A stretch of DNA of 64,000 bases from Lotus japonicus (Eukaryota; Streptophyta; Magnoliopsida; Fabales; Fabaceae), in assembly GCF_012489685.1 (NCBI RefSeq), contig NC_080043.1, forward strand, positions 59,170,289 to 59,234,288. Reading direction: 5' to 3'. Made by a program: the position numbers and the translations under genes. Numbering within the stretch: the stretch's first letter is position 1; each line of letters begins with the position of its first letter. Of the stretch, positions 44,752-55,843 are shown in pieces. The notes below the pieces were generated by a model. It did no database searches, was not told where the DNA came from, and saw only the letters and a program-made list of their open reading frames with translations.

Positions 44752-47700
44752 AAAATGGTAATTCGCGGGAAAATGAAAGTTTCGCGAATCTGATTTTTCC
44801 GGCATCATTCTCCATGAATTCTAAGATAGGTTTTGGCAAAGGAATTCCTAAGCTAAGAAGATGTCTCCTTGTATTTTTGGCAACTAATGCAAAGTCGGTG
44901 CATAGTCGGTGTAAAACTATTTTACCCGATAAGTTGCTTTTTGCATCAAATGTCGGAATAGAAAACTTCCTTCGGAAGAAAGATTGAAATCATCAAGAGA
45001 AATGGGTGTACGCGTGTAGAATATTCATTTGAAGCTCTGAATAGATAAAGTCTTCATTGTCGAGAAATTCTAGGGTTTTGAAATACAAGGGATTCGGTTT
45101 CGGCAAACTTCCGATGATTGGAATCGGACGTTCGTAGATCCTAGAGTTTCGCCTCGAAACGATTGTGATATATGGAAAAAGAGAAGTTCTAACATTTCTC
45201 TGAAGATTTTTGGAATTAACTGCCATCGTGCCTAAAAGTGAAAATTAGCTATATACTAGGGTTTCTGACCTAGGTTTAAGCGTAAAACGTTCGTGCTATA
45301 ACTTTTATCGATCATAATGCAATCCTTGAACTTTTCCTGAACTTTCTCCTTCATAAATATATTTCATTTAATAAACTTTCGTTCAGGTTTCCCTTCACAT
45401 TACATCAACCCTAATCGTGAATAAGAAGTTTATTCACTTAGCATGAACTTAAAAACTCGGGCCTTACAGAAAATTTCACCCTCACCCTCAGTAAGTCTGA
45501 TCGGGGTCTGGAGAACTCTACCTAAGTCTGGGAGTGGAAGCACGCTAGTAATTTTGGAGATGCTCCAAGTTCTATTCTGATTCTCCATAAGACTGCTAAC
45601 TGTTGTGTCTAATGGACCCTCTCTAAGTCTTTCATTGTAGGCCAACCATCTATGTCCCAGCAGATTAACTGACTTTCCATCTCCAATGCTCCATCTCCCC
45701 TGGTTGAGGATAAGCTCTCTGCCATGAAGGATACTATTCCAGGCCCAAGAAGCTTGTCTCTTCTTTTTAGCGTGTAGAAAGTTCTCATTGGGGAAGTAGA
45801 TACCCTTCAGAACTCTGGCCCAAAAGGCATTGGGTTCCTGAAGGATTCTCCAGGCCTGTTTAGCGAGGCACGCTTGGTTCATTACTGCAAAATCTTTGAA
45901 GCCCATGCCTCCCTGAGCCTTGCTAAAAGTAAGGGAGGCCCAATTCTTCCAATGAATGCCCCTGTCATTGTTTCCCCGCCACCAAAACTGAGCAATTTGA
46001 GAGGCAATTTGGTGACAAAACTGCTTGGGGAATTTCAGAATGGCCATAGCATATGTAGGGAGAGCCTGAACCACTGCCTTGATCAGAGTCTCTTTTCCAG
46101 CTTGGTTTAACAATTTCCCTTTCCACCCTTGAATCTTATTCATCATCTTCTCTCGGATCCAGTTGAGTGCTTATGTCTTGGACCTGCCCCATTCCGCCGG
46201 CATCCCAAGGTAAACCCCCGGATTATCCCAAACCTGAACCCCAAGAATGGCTGCCAAAGACGCTTTCTTTCTACTATCCAGGTTGCGCCCACCAATCAAA
46301 CCAGATTTGAGCACATTGATGCGCTGGCCAGATGCTTGAGAGAAAAGATTCAGAACGCTCTGCCACTGATACACCTCTTCTTCCTTGGCCTTAGTGAATA
46401 AGATCGCATCATCTGCAAAAAATAAGTGGGTTAGTTCCGGTGAACCATGCCCCAAGGTGAGGCTTGAATAGCTCCTTTCTCTTTCTTACGGATGATGAGG
46501 TAAGAGAGTACGTCCATGGCAAACAGAAAGAGGTAAGGTGACAGTGGGTCACCTTGCCTCAAGCCCCGTTGGGGGGTGACACTCTTCCCTATTTTTCCAT
46601 TGATTTTGTAAGTGTAGGAAACCCCTTTGACCAGCGTCATGACCTGCTTAATCCAGTCCTCTCGAAAGCCAAACACCCTAAGAGCTCCTTCCAGAAAATC
46701 CCATTCAAGGCGATCGTAGGCCTTATTCATATCCAGCTTAATAATTACATGCTCTTTTCCAAGCCTCCCTGGTTTTTTTAAGGCGTGAAAAGCTTCTTGG
46801 ACAAGAGTCAAGTTGTCTTGTATTAGCCTGCCTCCAACAAAAGCACTTTGTGGGTGGGAGATGAGGGAATTCATGGACCCTTTCAATCTAGAAACAAAGA
46901 TTTTTGAGATGATTTTATAGACAAAGGAGCAGCAGCTTATAGGTCTAAACTGAGAAACCAAATCTGGATGAAGGATTTTTGGGACCATTACAACAATAGA
47001 CTCATTCACCTCGGGGGGGATGACACCCTTGACAAAGAATTCTTGGACCGCTTGGCACACTGTATGTTGTATGGTATTCCAGTTTTTTTGATAAAAGAGG
47101 CCATTTAGGCCATCAGCTCCAGGGGCCTTAAGGTCACCAAGGGAGAACACTGCATCTCTAATTTCCTCATCTGTAACTTCTTCCATAAGAGCTTGGTTAA
47201 GTTCAGGCTTGACTACCCTAGGGACAGCTTGTAGACACGCTTCCAGGTTTGAAATAGGTGAGGTTGTGTAGATTTTCTTATACGCATCCAGAAAAAGGTC
47301 AGAGATTGCTTCATGGCCTTCCACCCAATCACCCATATCATTCTTCAGCCTCGCTATGTGATTATTTTCTCTTCTTTGGACAGTGGAGGCATGGAAGAAT
47401 TTAGTGTTTCTATCCCCACCCCTGAGCCATTTAACTCGAGACCTCTGGCTCCAAAATAATTCCTCCTGTTTCCAAAGTCTTTTAATCTCTGCTTGCGCCT
47501 GCTTAATCTGCTCCCAAGTGCTCTCTGTGATTCTACCATCCTGTAATCTTTCTATGTTTTTCTTCAAATGGCTAATTTCCCAATCTGCTCTTTTAAACTT
47601 CCCCTTGCTCCACGACCTGAGACTCTGTTTGCAGTGGTTAGTAGCAGAGAGTAAGGTCTGGAAGCGGCTCTCCTCTTCCTGGCCTTGGGGGAGGGAGGTC

Positions 47701-48478
47701 CAGCTCTGTTTGATGATCTCCCTGCACTCAGGGTCTTCTTCCCAAAAAGCCTCAAATCTGAAAGGTGGGTTTCTTTTCTCTTCAACTGCTAGGCTAAGGT
47801 GGATAGGCGAATGATCAGAGCTCACAATTGGAAGGGATGTCGCTACTGCATTAGGGTAGGAGGAACGCCATTGCCAGTTAGCTAGCACTCTATCCAAGCG
47901 CTCTTGGGTTACCCGACCTTGTCTTGGGTTACTCAACCAAGTAAATTTACACCCTTTGAGATTTAAATCCATTAGGTTGGTTTCATTTAAGAAATCTCTG
48001 AACAAATCCATTCTGACTCTGCTCTGTAAACGCAACCCATCCTTCTCTTGCTGACTAAGAATTTCGTTAAAATCCCCCAGGCAACACCAGGGAAGCTGAG
48101 AGCGATTTAGCGAGGCAATTCTACTCCACAGGTGTCTTCTATGGCTGAAAATTGGGTTAGCATATATGAAGGTGCAGTACCATTTCTTGTTGTGCTTCTT
48201 ATCAGTAATAAAGGTGTGAATGAAGTTTCGGTTGGATTCCTTAATTTCAACATCTATCCCATTATTCCACAGTAAGCAAAGACCACCCGAGAGGCCTAGA
48301 GGGTCCACACAATGCATATTTGGGAAAGAAAGGGTTCTTTGGATTCTGGAAGCTCTACTCAATGGAGCACGTGTCTCCATTAAGAAAAAGATGGCAGGCT
48401 GGAACCTTCTTTTGAGGTCCTTGAGTTCCTGGATTGTCGCGGGAGCCGCCATTCCCCGACAATTCCAGCTGAGTGCAT

Positions 48479-48766
48479 TCATCTAGAGGTTGGGGGCGTG
48501 GTAAGGCCTGCCTCCTCAGCCGTAGGTGGTGATGATTCCTGATTCTCCAGGGTCAGGTAGCCCTTTAGACACGCTCCTTCAATCTTTCTTGCTTTGCAAA
48601 GACCCTCTCCCTGTGAGCTTGCCTCCAGTGCTCCACTGCCTCTCTTTAGCGTCATAGCTCTTTCAAAGCCCCTTGCCAGGGATTGTTCTTTGGAAGGAGA
48701 TAAACCCACTGTCTCCTTTGAGGATTGACCATCATGGTCATCAGGGAACTCCACGATGTAGTCTTT
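48479..48766 (-). pseudogene. LINE ORF1, C-terminal end
   Basis: The frame begins at the inversion junction with K-D-Y-I-V-E-F-P-D-D and ends at TGA 48479-48481, overlapping the ORF2 start by four bases (ATGA). That overlap fits reinitiation. The middle of ORF1 is absent. Confidence 0.75.
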
Positions 48767-49200
48767 TTAGCAGTCCCTCCTTACAGTCACAAAGTTCCCT
48801 TTTGTCGCTACTCCAAGTATGGATAGTGACCCCCCTTTTGTTACCCAACCTCATATGATGCAGTTGGACGAGAATATTCCCCCTTTTATTTTAGAGGAGG
48901 ATCATGACCAAGCTGAAAGAGCTTCGAGCTCTTCTAACACCCAAGGTGAAGCCCTCCCCCCACTGGAAGGAGCCATTGTTGATCTGCAAGTGGACGAGGA
49001 CCATTCCCTGGACCTGGCAAAGAGGACCCTCATAGGGAAGGTCCTGACTGATAAACCCATCAACAAGAATGCCCTGAAGACGGTGATCGCTAAAGCTTGG
49101 AACGCTCAATCTGAGATCCAGATGACAGATATGGGCATTAATGGTCTTCTCTTCACCTTCCCTGACGAGGATAAAGCAAGGAAAGTCCTCGAGGATATAA
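48766..49200 (+). pseudogene. LINE 5' UTR and ORF1 N-terminus, inverted
   Basis: About 50 bp of 5' UTR precede ATG 48819. The product has an acidic leader and then a DUF4283-type RNA-binding domain (about 49020-49200: R-T-L-I-G-K-V-L and A-W-N), which is the plant LINE ORF1 domain. Family-like sequence stops near 49195 and the frame then runs into flanking AT-rich DNA. Orientation is opposite to the rest of the LINE. Confidence 0.82.
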
Positions 49201-49755
49201 ATTTTAAGATGATAAATCATTTAAAATAATAATACTTTTTTGTTTTCCCTATCTTCTACAAAAAATAAACAATCTTAACAATTTTTCATTTCCCAACCCC
49301 AAACCATCCATGCGCCAAGTATGTTTATTTTGTCAACATAACATAGTTTAATATTGCATTGGGCCAAAAAGCCCATATTACAGCAAGGTGGGTACACGTA
49401 GCACGAAAGCACATATAGACAAAGCACCAAGATTTATGTGGTGCGCACTGAAGCGGTGAAGCCCATATTGACATCTTATGGCTCCAGAAACTTTTTGCAC
49501 TCTCAAAAACAGACAAGATTATCAAGAAAAAAAAATAGACAAGAGTTTCAAGGTTGACAAAAGAAAAAAGAAATATAGGCTTTTATGCGACAAAAAAAAA
49601 GGAAAAAGAAATCTACGGGTACTTGATCCACCCTTACTACTTGAGATGAATTTAACGAAGATTTTCAGAAAAACAATTTTTTTGAAAGTAATTAAAAAAA
49701 TTAAAACTAAAACATGTAGAAATCATGAGAGGAGAAGTGTGGTGTAGTTACTAAC
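49201..49755. other. Intergenic DNA right of the LINE
   Basis: A-rich, no gene recognised. Confidence 0.55.
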
Positions 49756-49764
49756 CAATTGTTG

Positions 49765-49913
49765 ATAATTGTGCTCGAAGGTTAGTTTAAGTGGTAAGAG
49801 TTAGGGGATATAGGGTTGAGTGAGATGAAAGTTGAAGGGTCCGAGGTTCAAACCTTAATGATGAACTAATTTATTAACATTACTACCAACGGACATTTAT
49901 CTATAAAAAAAAT
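49765..49913 (+). mobile_element. tRNA-like SINE
   Basis: An A-box-like TAGTTTAAGTGG (49783-49794) and a perfect B-box GGTTCAAACC (49845-49854) lie in order, as in a Pol III promoter. The body ends in CTATAAAAAAAA. The imperfectly delimited duplication CAATTGTTG flanks it (49756-49764 and 49914-49922). About 149 bp in length. The A-to-B spacing is longer than in a tRNA. No reading frame is expected; it would move using LINE enzymes. Confidence 0.72.
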
Positions 49914-49922
49914 CAATTGTTG

Positions 49923-50910
49923 GTTATCTATAAAAGGACTAAATTATCGACAATTTTGATCGTGTGTAAAATGAACAGTATCATAATCGCTCTAATGGAT
50001 TGAATTACTGACGATTGAGTCTAACGAAAAATGGTTGGTGACTTTACGATAGTATATGTCGTTAGTAGTAATGTAAAATATCACATTTTTTATCTAATTA
50101 ATGAAGAAAGTACAATGATAATTTTTTTGTTTTGACCAATGTATCTCATAGTCGGTAGTTGTGAGACTAGTTATTCACCTCACGATCAGTGCACTAAACG
50201 GCATGAGCTCTATGATAATTAATAAATATCTCACTAAATATATTGATTGCAGTAATTAAGAAAAGAAAAACTCCTTTTATTTAAGCAATTTACATAAAAT
50301 GTAATCAACAATTGGTAATGATTCATTCACCACCTCAATTTTTTTGTCATCTCAGTTTCACTCATTTTTCTTTCTATCTTTCCCTCCGGCTTCTATCACA
50401 TCATATATCATATCACAATTTTCTCTAACATTTCTTCCTTATTTCAAAAGTTGGAGATGATTTAGTTTGTAAAGCAAATATTATTCACAATGAAACCCCA
50501 AAAAACTATTTATTGGGAGATACAACTACAATTTCCCAAACATTTTAAAGAAGAAGAAAAAAAACTTAAAGGTTTGTACTAGATTAAGGAGGAGAGGGTA
50601 GTCAATCATTAATCAAATTATCAATTGTGGTAAATATCTATACATGAAGAAAAAGAAAAACTTGATCATCCATCCACATATAAATTTTGAAAAAGAACCT
50701 TTACTGACAAATTTGTCTCTGTGTATTTTGTTTTTATACCAAAAGAGAAAATTTTAGGGGTTGTAAGTTTTGTATGCACCCAAATCCAAGTCCAACCAAT
50801 ATTCACAAACACCAGCTCACTCACTGGTTTCCCTCTCAAAACTCAAATATTTGAACCAACAACACAATGCCTCTGCTTCTGCCTGCCCTTTGAATCACTC
50901 ACGCGCCACC
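49923..50910. other. Upstream region of the coiled-coil gene
   Basis: AT-rich intergenic DNA. The last 200 bp (about 50710-50910) are probably promoter and 5' UTR. The start codon context CGCCACCATGG is strong. Confidence 0.5.
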
Positions 50911-53900
50911 ATGGACGACGCAAACGGTGGCGCAGTACCTCCACCACCACCGTGCCTCGTATCTATCGCCCCATTCTCCTCCCGCCGGCGCCGCCTCTCC
51001 GCCACCTTCGTGCGGCAGAGCCTCCCTGTCTCGCCAGTGGCATGGATATCCCTCCAGGGACGGCTCATCAACGCCGAAGAAGCCAGCTCGGCGAGAATCA
51101 TCCGCGGTGGCTTAACCTCCGAACAAGCCCTCGCCTGGGACCTCTTCCCTCCGATCCACCGGTTCCTCATCGTCGCCGTCATAGGCGCCGCCGTCGCTCA
51201 GTCGCAGAAAAACCGTCAGATATGGTACCTTCAGAAGTCCGTTGAACTCAGAGTAAGGGCTCAATTTAATGCATCTCTGATTCTGTTTTTCTTCATGCTT
51301 GATTGCAATTTATTCGAGGGTTTCAATTTCAGCTTGCATTCATTTTGTTTGTCAAGAAAACTGGAACACCGTTACCGTTTCGGGTTTCGAAATTGATACC
51401 TAAATCTAATTTCTTTAATTTCCCTTTCATTTTGAAGCAACAATTCAAATGTAATGTAATTTAGTTTTAAATTTGCATGCCTTTGATTTTAATTCTTCTA
51501 AAGTTTGTATGTATGGGTCAATTTTGCTTTGTTTCATCATTTTATCAGGACCAGGTGCTATCAAGCATGCAGCAGAAGCTGGACAATCTTTGTGAGCAGG
51601 TTAACACTTCTAAAGAAAACTCACCAGCTGCCATCAAGGATAGTGAACTGAAACTGGATGATGAAGCTTTCGGCACCGAGAAGATTAAGTTTGTTGATTG
51701 TGGTTGTTGGCATTGCGAACGGCATTCTCCCTTTTTTAATGAATCCATGGTAAGAACTCTTTTGGTGCTTGTGGCCTATTATAACTGTCAATACTAAACA
51801 GCTTGGTTTTGATTTTGATCACTTATTGACTTGATTAGCAGGATGCCTCTGCTATGAGAGCCTCCAGTGGAAATGAGGTGCTCCAATATAAGATGCCTTG
51901 CAGTAATGAAGAGCAAGAGGAGCGAAGAATGTCCGATTTGTCAGACTTAGCTTCAAGTGTGACATCTGCAGCTGATATCCAGGTACTATTTTCAAATTTC
52001 TTCACTCATTTGTTGGGTTCCTATATGAATGAGCAAAGATACCAACATTTCTTTTGTACACCGCTTCTTATCTAGCATTGTCAGTTTGGGTAAATAGCTT
52101 AATCGAGCACTTATGACAGTAAACACTTATTACATAAACATTTATTCATAAGCTAATTTGAGAAGTTTATTAAATAAGTTTAAATTAGCTTATAGCTAGG
52201 TATAAGTCCTTATTCACAAGCTAATAGGAGTTGCTTATGAAAATAAACTCAAAACAACTTATAATAAGCTATTTTAATAAGTTTACCCAAGCACTTGTAT
52301 AAGCACAAAGTCATAAACTCTTCCAAACACATTAGTAGTAGTAACTTCTTGTTGTTCTTTCTGACAAAATTAGTTTCTTGGTCTTTTTACAATTTGGTTG
52401 AACCCATTATTGTAATGTTTTTGTAAGGCTGATCTTGATATTGATTTTCCTATTATAAGTACAGCATCAATCTGATTTTCCGCCACCATGTCATGTGTCA
52501 CTGTATATATAACTTGTTCAAATGGAGTTCTCATGAATCATCCTGATCAAACATTTTTGTAGTTTGTATGCATTCCACAGCCTTGACTTTGACTGGAACC
52601 AGGATAATTAATTAATTGCAATTGCTTAATTATGTTGTTGCGCCACTAAAAAGTAAAGATAACTAACCATACATGGAGTATGTGTCATGATATGAATGGA
52701 AGGAGTGCAGAGTACTCAGTACAATTAGAGGACTGAAATTTTCTGCTTAATTGAAATTCTATAATTGTCTTGTTATTTCTACCTACTTTCGGCAATGCTT
52801 CATTTTTCTGGTTTTCTTATATATTCTTAAGTTCCACCATCATTTAACTATTATATGCAAATATGCTTCTCCTTTCATTCTTTTTGGTACTTTGTCATGC
52901 CTTGTGACTTGTCTTATCCACAGTTGAACAACTTGGCTGTAGAACAAGATATTTATAATCTTAAGAGAGACTGTGAAGAGAAGAATACGACAATTAAAGA
53001 GCTAACCACTCAGCTGAACTATTCTGAAGTTGCTAATAGCAAGGTAATACTTATTTACATTTTATTCTCGTTAGTTAGAATTTTGAATTTCTCTTTCTCT
53101 TTGTTTAATCCACTCACTACTCCAACTACTATTTGATACAGAGGGTTACTGAATTAGAAGACATTATACGAAGGAAGAATACAACAATTACTAAATTGAA
53201 GAATGATTTGGTGGTTCTTGAACAAAAGGTATTATATTCATCCTAGATATAAAAAATTGAGATGCACCAGGTTGGTAGCTTAGGTATTTAAGTTGATTGT
53301 CTAACACAACCTTTGTTAGATACTTGAATATATATTGCATGATGAGAAACCAAATCCTGAATTTGCATTGCTATGGAATAAGCACATAACACTACTGATT
53401 ACTCTATAAAGCACTGAAAGCAGAGTTAAAGAACTGTTCCTTATCCATCAATTTGAAATGCTTCTTTTACAACTGGCTTTTTCACAATTGACCTCAGGTT
53501 GTGCAACTTACAAGACTCCGTAGAGCCTCCTTCTCTGCTAGTACTTCAAATTGCAGCCCACTGCCGCAAATGAGAGATAACCTCGTTTATGATATGGATA
53601 GCACCACTAGTCCCTCATCTTCTGATACAGATGGTTCTCCTGCTAACAAGGCACAAGATCCTCAAGTTGATGTCATTGTCTCGAACCAGGGTTCTGCTTC
53701 CGGGATTGATCAGATACCTATGCCAGCAGAAGTCTTCAGTTCTTCAGGCAGAGTCTTTGAACGCCGCTCAAAAACAAAATCGCGATCCATTAGTCCTCTT
53801 AAAGAGGTTTCAATGAATCGGAAATCTAATGCTGCTTCTTCTTCTTCAAGTCCAAAGCAATTGTCAGCTCGTGGGGACTTGAAAAAGAGTAGAAGACGAT

Positions 53901-54635
53901 CTCTTAATGGACCTAAGAGTGCAACTGCACTTAAGAGATGGGTACAGTAATGAGTAAGTAATCTTGAATAATGTTTACATTAAAGCATAGAATTTTATTC
54001 GCTTGTGTTAAAACTTCTATAAGCATGTTTGGATCAACTTCTTTTTCTTCAGAATCAATTTTGAAAGGCAGAAGTTACTCACATTAGCTTGTCCACTGAG
54101 TTAATTACGATTTTAGAATCAATTGTAGAAGAATTTTCAAAAATGCACCATTTCATTGCTTTTTTAATTCTCAACCATTTAGAGTCTGCTGCATTATCGG
54201 TTTGCATCAGTGCAAACAAATGCTTTTCAAGAAAAAAAGTGAATGCTTTCCATAAGGATCTAGTGGGAAGTCCATTCACACTACACTCTCAATCATTACC
54301 CAAACACATGCTTATCGGACATCTTTATGTTGAATTTGAAGCTAATGAACTAAGAACATTGCAAGTATGGTATAAACATATTCTCCATAGCAGCAAATTT
54401 CTTCACATGTTTGCTAGAAATTTACACCATGCCCTCAACTATGGCCATCAATGAACGCTTTTTTTATTTTGATATTTTTGTTTTGATTTTATCTTTCACT
54501 AAGTGGCCACTTTCACATATGTTCATTCATTTTCATTTCTCATTGTAGGTTGCTATGGGACGCAGGTCGAGGGTAAAGGATTCGCTATGTTATGCAGTTA
54601 GCCAGCGGGATCAAATAGTGTTAAATAGGATGTAG
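50911..54635 (+). CDS. Conserved plant coiled-coil protein, function unknown
   Basis: Exons by splice signals, all phase 0: 50911-51252, 51549-51749, 51842-51982, 52924-53043, 53142-53228, 53498-53941, 54549-54635, giving about 473 residues. If the sixth intron is retained, a TAA at 53948-53950 ends a 447-residue form. Residues 1-114 have a Pro-rich start, an Arg cluster (S-R-R-R-R-L), W-I-S-L-Q-G-R-L, and a hydrophobic stretch (F-L-I-V-A-V-I-G-A-A-V-A, about 96-107) that could be a membrane segment or buried helix. Exons 2, 4 and 5 are heptad-like coiled coil. Exon 2 also has a C-x-C-x2-C cluster. The C-terminal exons are Ser- and Arg/Lys-rich, as in nuclear or microtubule-linked proteins. 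I recognise a plant-conserved style but no named family. Confidence 0.82.
52084..52330. repeat. MITE-like inverted repeat in intron 3
   Basis: Left end GTTTGGGTAAATAGCTTA and right end ...CCAAACAC form imperfect inverted ends. The inside is rich in AGCTTAT/ATAAGCT blocks. This repeat type is frequent in legume introns. No exact duplication was found. Confidence 0.55.
54022..54312. mobile_element. MITE in intron 6 of the coiled-coil gene (Stowaway-like?)
   Basis: 291 bp from AGCATGTTTGG to CCAAACACATGCT, with TA on both sides (54020-54021 and 54313-54314). A TA duplication would suggest the Tc1/mariner superfamily. Related sequence occurs in both bHLH introns (34737, 35236). Confidence 0.6.
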
Positions 54636-55608
54636 TAAATATGCCAGAGGAGTATAGTGATATAAATTATTTACTTGAGTTTTGGCACATTATGGTTTAG
54701 ATTGATAAATTACTTATGGCCGCAGCAGGGATTTTATTCAAATATAGGTAGCGTTGTCTAATGCAATGTTGTAAAACTTAGACTCTGTCATGAGTAAAAC
54801 ACTAAAACTTATTGCATTCCATGAATATAACCAGTTTATGAAGTAAACTTTACTTTCAGATTATTTTCATTATTTTCATTGTTTGTCAATTCTCCACCTT
54901 CTTCATTACCTTTCTCCATTCTTGCTTGTAATTCCCAACATGTTTATGATGTCTAACGTGTGTGAATCAAATTTCATGACAAAAGTAACCCAACATTAGG
55001 TTATTTTTGTCATGAAATTTGATTCATTAAAGAACAATACTATATCACACTAACGATGACGATGCAACACGCACTCTAGCACGACATGGTGCAACGCACA
55101 TAAATCACATTTCTAAATAACATATAAAATAAAAAATCATTGACTCCAAATCACAAATAGACATGTCGTGCAAGGTTGTGTGGTGAGAGTGTTGTATGCT
55201 TCGGTGTTTCCCTTCATTAAAAGTTATATGAAACCACGCAAAAAATTAACCATCTTAAATAAGTTTGAGCACTTGGTATGCAAATGGATTAAACACTCAT
55301 GAGGGGGGACAATGCATAGTAGTACAATCTGGCTCGAGTCAAATAACTTAGTAGGATCAAGATTTTTGAACTCTAGAGGATCTAAGTCCATTAAATAGAT
55401 GAGAGCGTTAGAGAGCAAAACATAAAACCAGAAGGGAGAAAAGAAAGGTATATGAAATCCGGGTTCGTAGAATAGAGAAAATGAAAATAAGCGATAAAGA
55501 AACTCAAACATGAAAGAAAGCGATGTATAATTTCTGCATATAACATGAGTAATGGATATTCCTTTTGAAAATCCATGAGCAAGGCCAAAAATCGAAGTCA
55601 TAATATAA
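54636..55608. other. 3' flank of the coiled-coil gene and intergenic DNA
   Basis: Probable 3' UTR, then AT-rich DNA. Apart from the hairpin at 54964-55025 nothing is assignable. Confidence 0.55.
54964..55025. repeat. Long hairpin (27-bp arms, one mismatch)
   Basis: Arms 54964-54990 and 54999-55025 pair except at one position, with an 8-base loop. Each arm contains AAATTTCATGACAAAA or its complement. It is about 330 bp past the coiled-coil stop codon. It could be a tiny MITE relic or a small-RNA precursor. Confidence 0.85.
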
Positions 55609-55617
55609 ATAATTAAA

Positions 55618-55834
55618 GGGTTAATCCTCTAATTGGTCCCTGTGGTTGTGTGGCCGTCTGAAATTAGTCCCTCCCGTAAAATCTAAGTCCTCGCGTTTGA
55701 AAAAGTGTGTGTAGCAGGTCCTCGCCGGAGGGACTAATTTCCACACACTTTTCAAACGCGAGGACTTAGATTTTACGGAAGGGACTAATTTCAGACGGCC
55801 ACACAACCACAGGGACCAATTAGAGGATTATCCC
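55618..55834. mobile_element. 217-bp palindromic MITE, copy 1
   Basis: The element is nearly a perfect inverted repeat, starting GGGTTAATCCTCTAATTGG with a loop near GTGTAGCAGGTCCTCGCCGG. The exact 9-bp duplication ATAATTAAA flanks it (55609-55617 and 55835-55843). The duplication size points to the Mutator superfamily. A second copy is at 62206-62422. Confidence 0.92.
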
Positions 55835-55843
55835 ATAATTAAA

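Larger units (their letters stand above)
41608..45468 (-). mobile_element. Solo LTR (3861 bp) of a Ty3-gypsy element inside the LINE
   Basis: Ends are TGTAACACCCCG and GGGCCTTACA, flanked by the 5-bp duplication GAAAA (41603-41607 and 45469-45473). No internal coding region and no second copy of either end were seen, so it is a solo LTR formed by LTR recombination. On the minus strand it would start TGTAAGGCCCGAG and end CGGGGTGTTACA, which fits chromovirus (Tekay/del-like) LTRs. A TATA box on the minus strand (44741-44751) is followed by a leader-like stretch, supporting that orientation. Lineage and strand are inferences. Confidence 0.85.
40456..48482 (-). pseudogene. LINE ORF2: endonuclease, RT, zf-RVT, RNase H (interrupted)
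   Basis: ATG 48482 overlaps the ORF1 stop (ATGA). The endonuclease (48482 to about 47760) starts S-W-N-C-R-G and has G-D-F-N-E-I and S-D-H-S-P-I. RT follows, with A-P-G-A-D-G (about 47110), L-R-Q-G-D-P-L-S-P-Y-L-F (about 46540) and F-A-D-D (about 46420). A frameshift lies at about 46440, a TAA at about 46168, and the solo LTR at 41608-45468. The zinc-finger segment (41180-41600; C-x2-C and H-x4-C near 41310-41370) ends at a TAG near 41181. A last frameshift near 40985 precedes an RNase H domain (40470-40960, with T-D-A-G-F and E-A-D-N). Not functional. Confidence 0.9.
40160..49200 (-). mobile_element. L1-type LINE with inverted 5' end, split by a solo LTR
   Basis: The minus-strand 3' tail is the T run at 40160-40168 (poly-A on the element strand). 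Reading leftward on the minus strand from about 48766 gives the ORF1 end, then ORF2 with endonuclease, RT, zinc finger and RNase H. From about 48766 to about 49200 the same element's 5' UTR and ORF1 start appear on the plus strand, so the 5' part is inverted. A solo LTR (41608-45468) interrupts ORF2. Without it the LINE is about 5.2 kb. No clear target duplication was found. Several stops and frameshifts show that it is dead. Confidence 0.88.

Noticed and set aside
40100..49260. Target duplication for the LINE
   Set aside because: AT-rich candidates on both sides do not match exactly over 10 or more bases.
49765..49913. Functional tRNA gene
   Set aside because: Boxes are present but no cloverleaf or acceptor stem pairing; A tail and flanking repeats favour a SINE.
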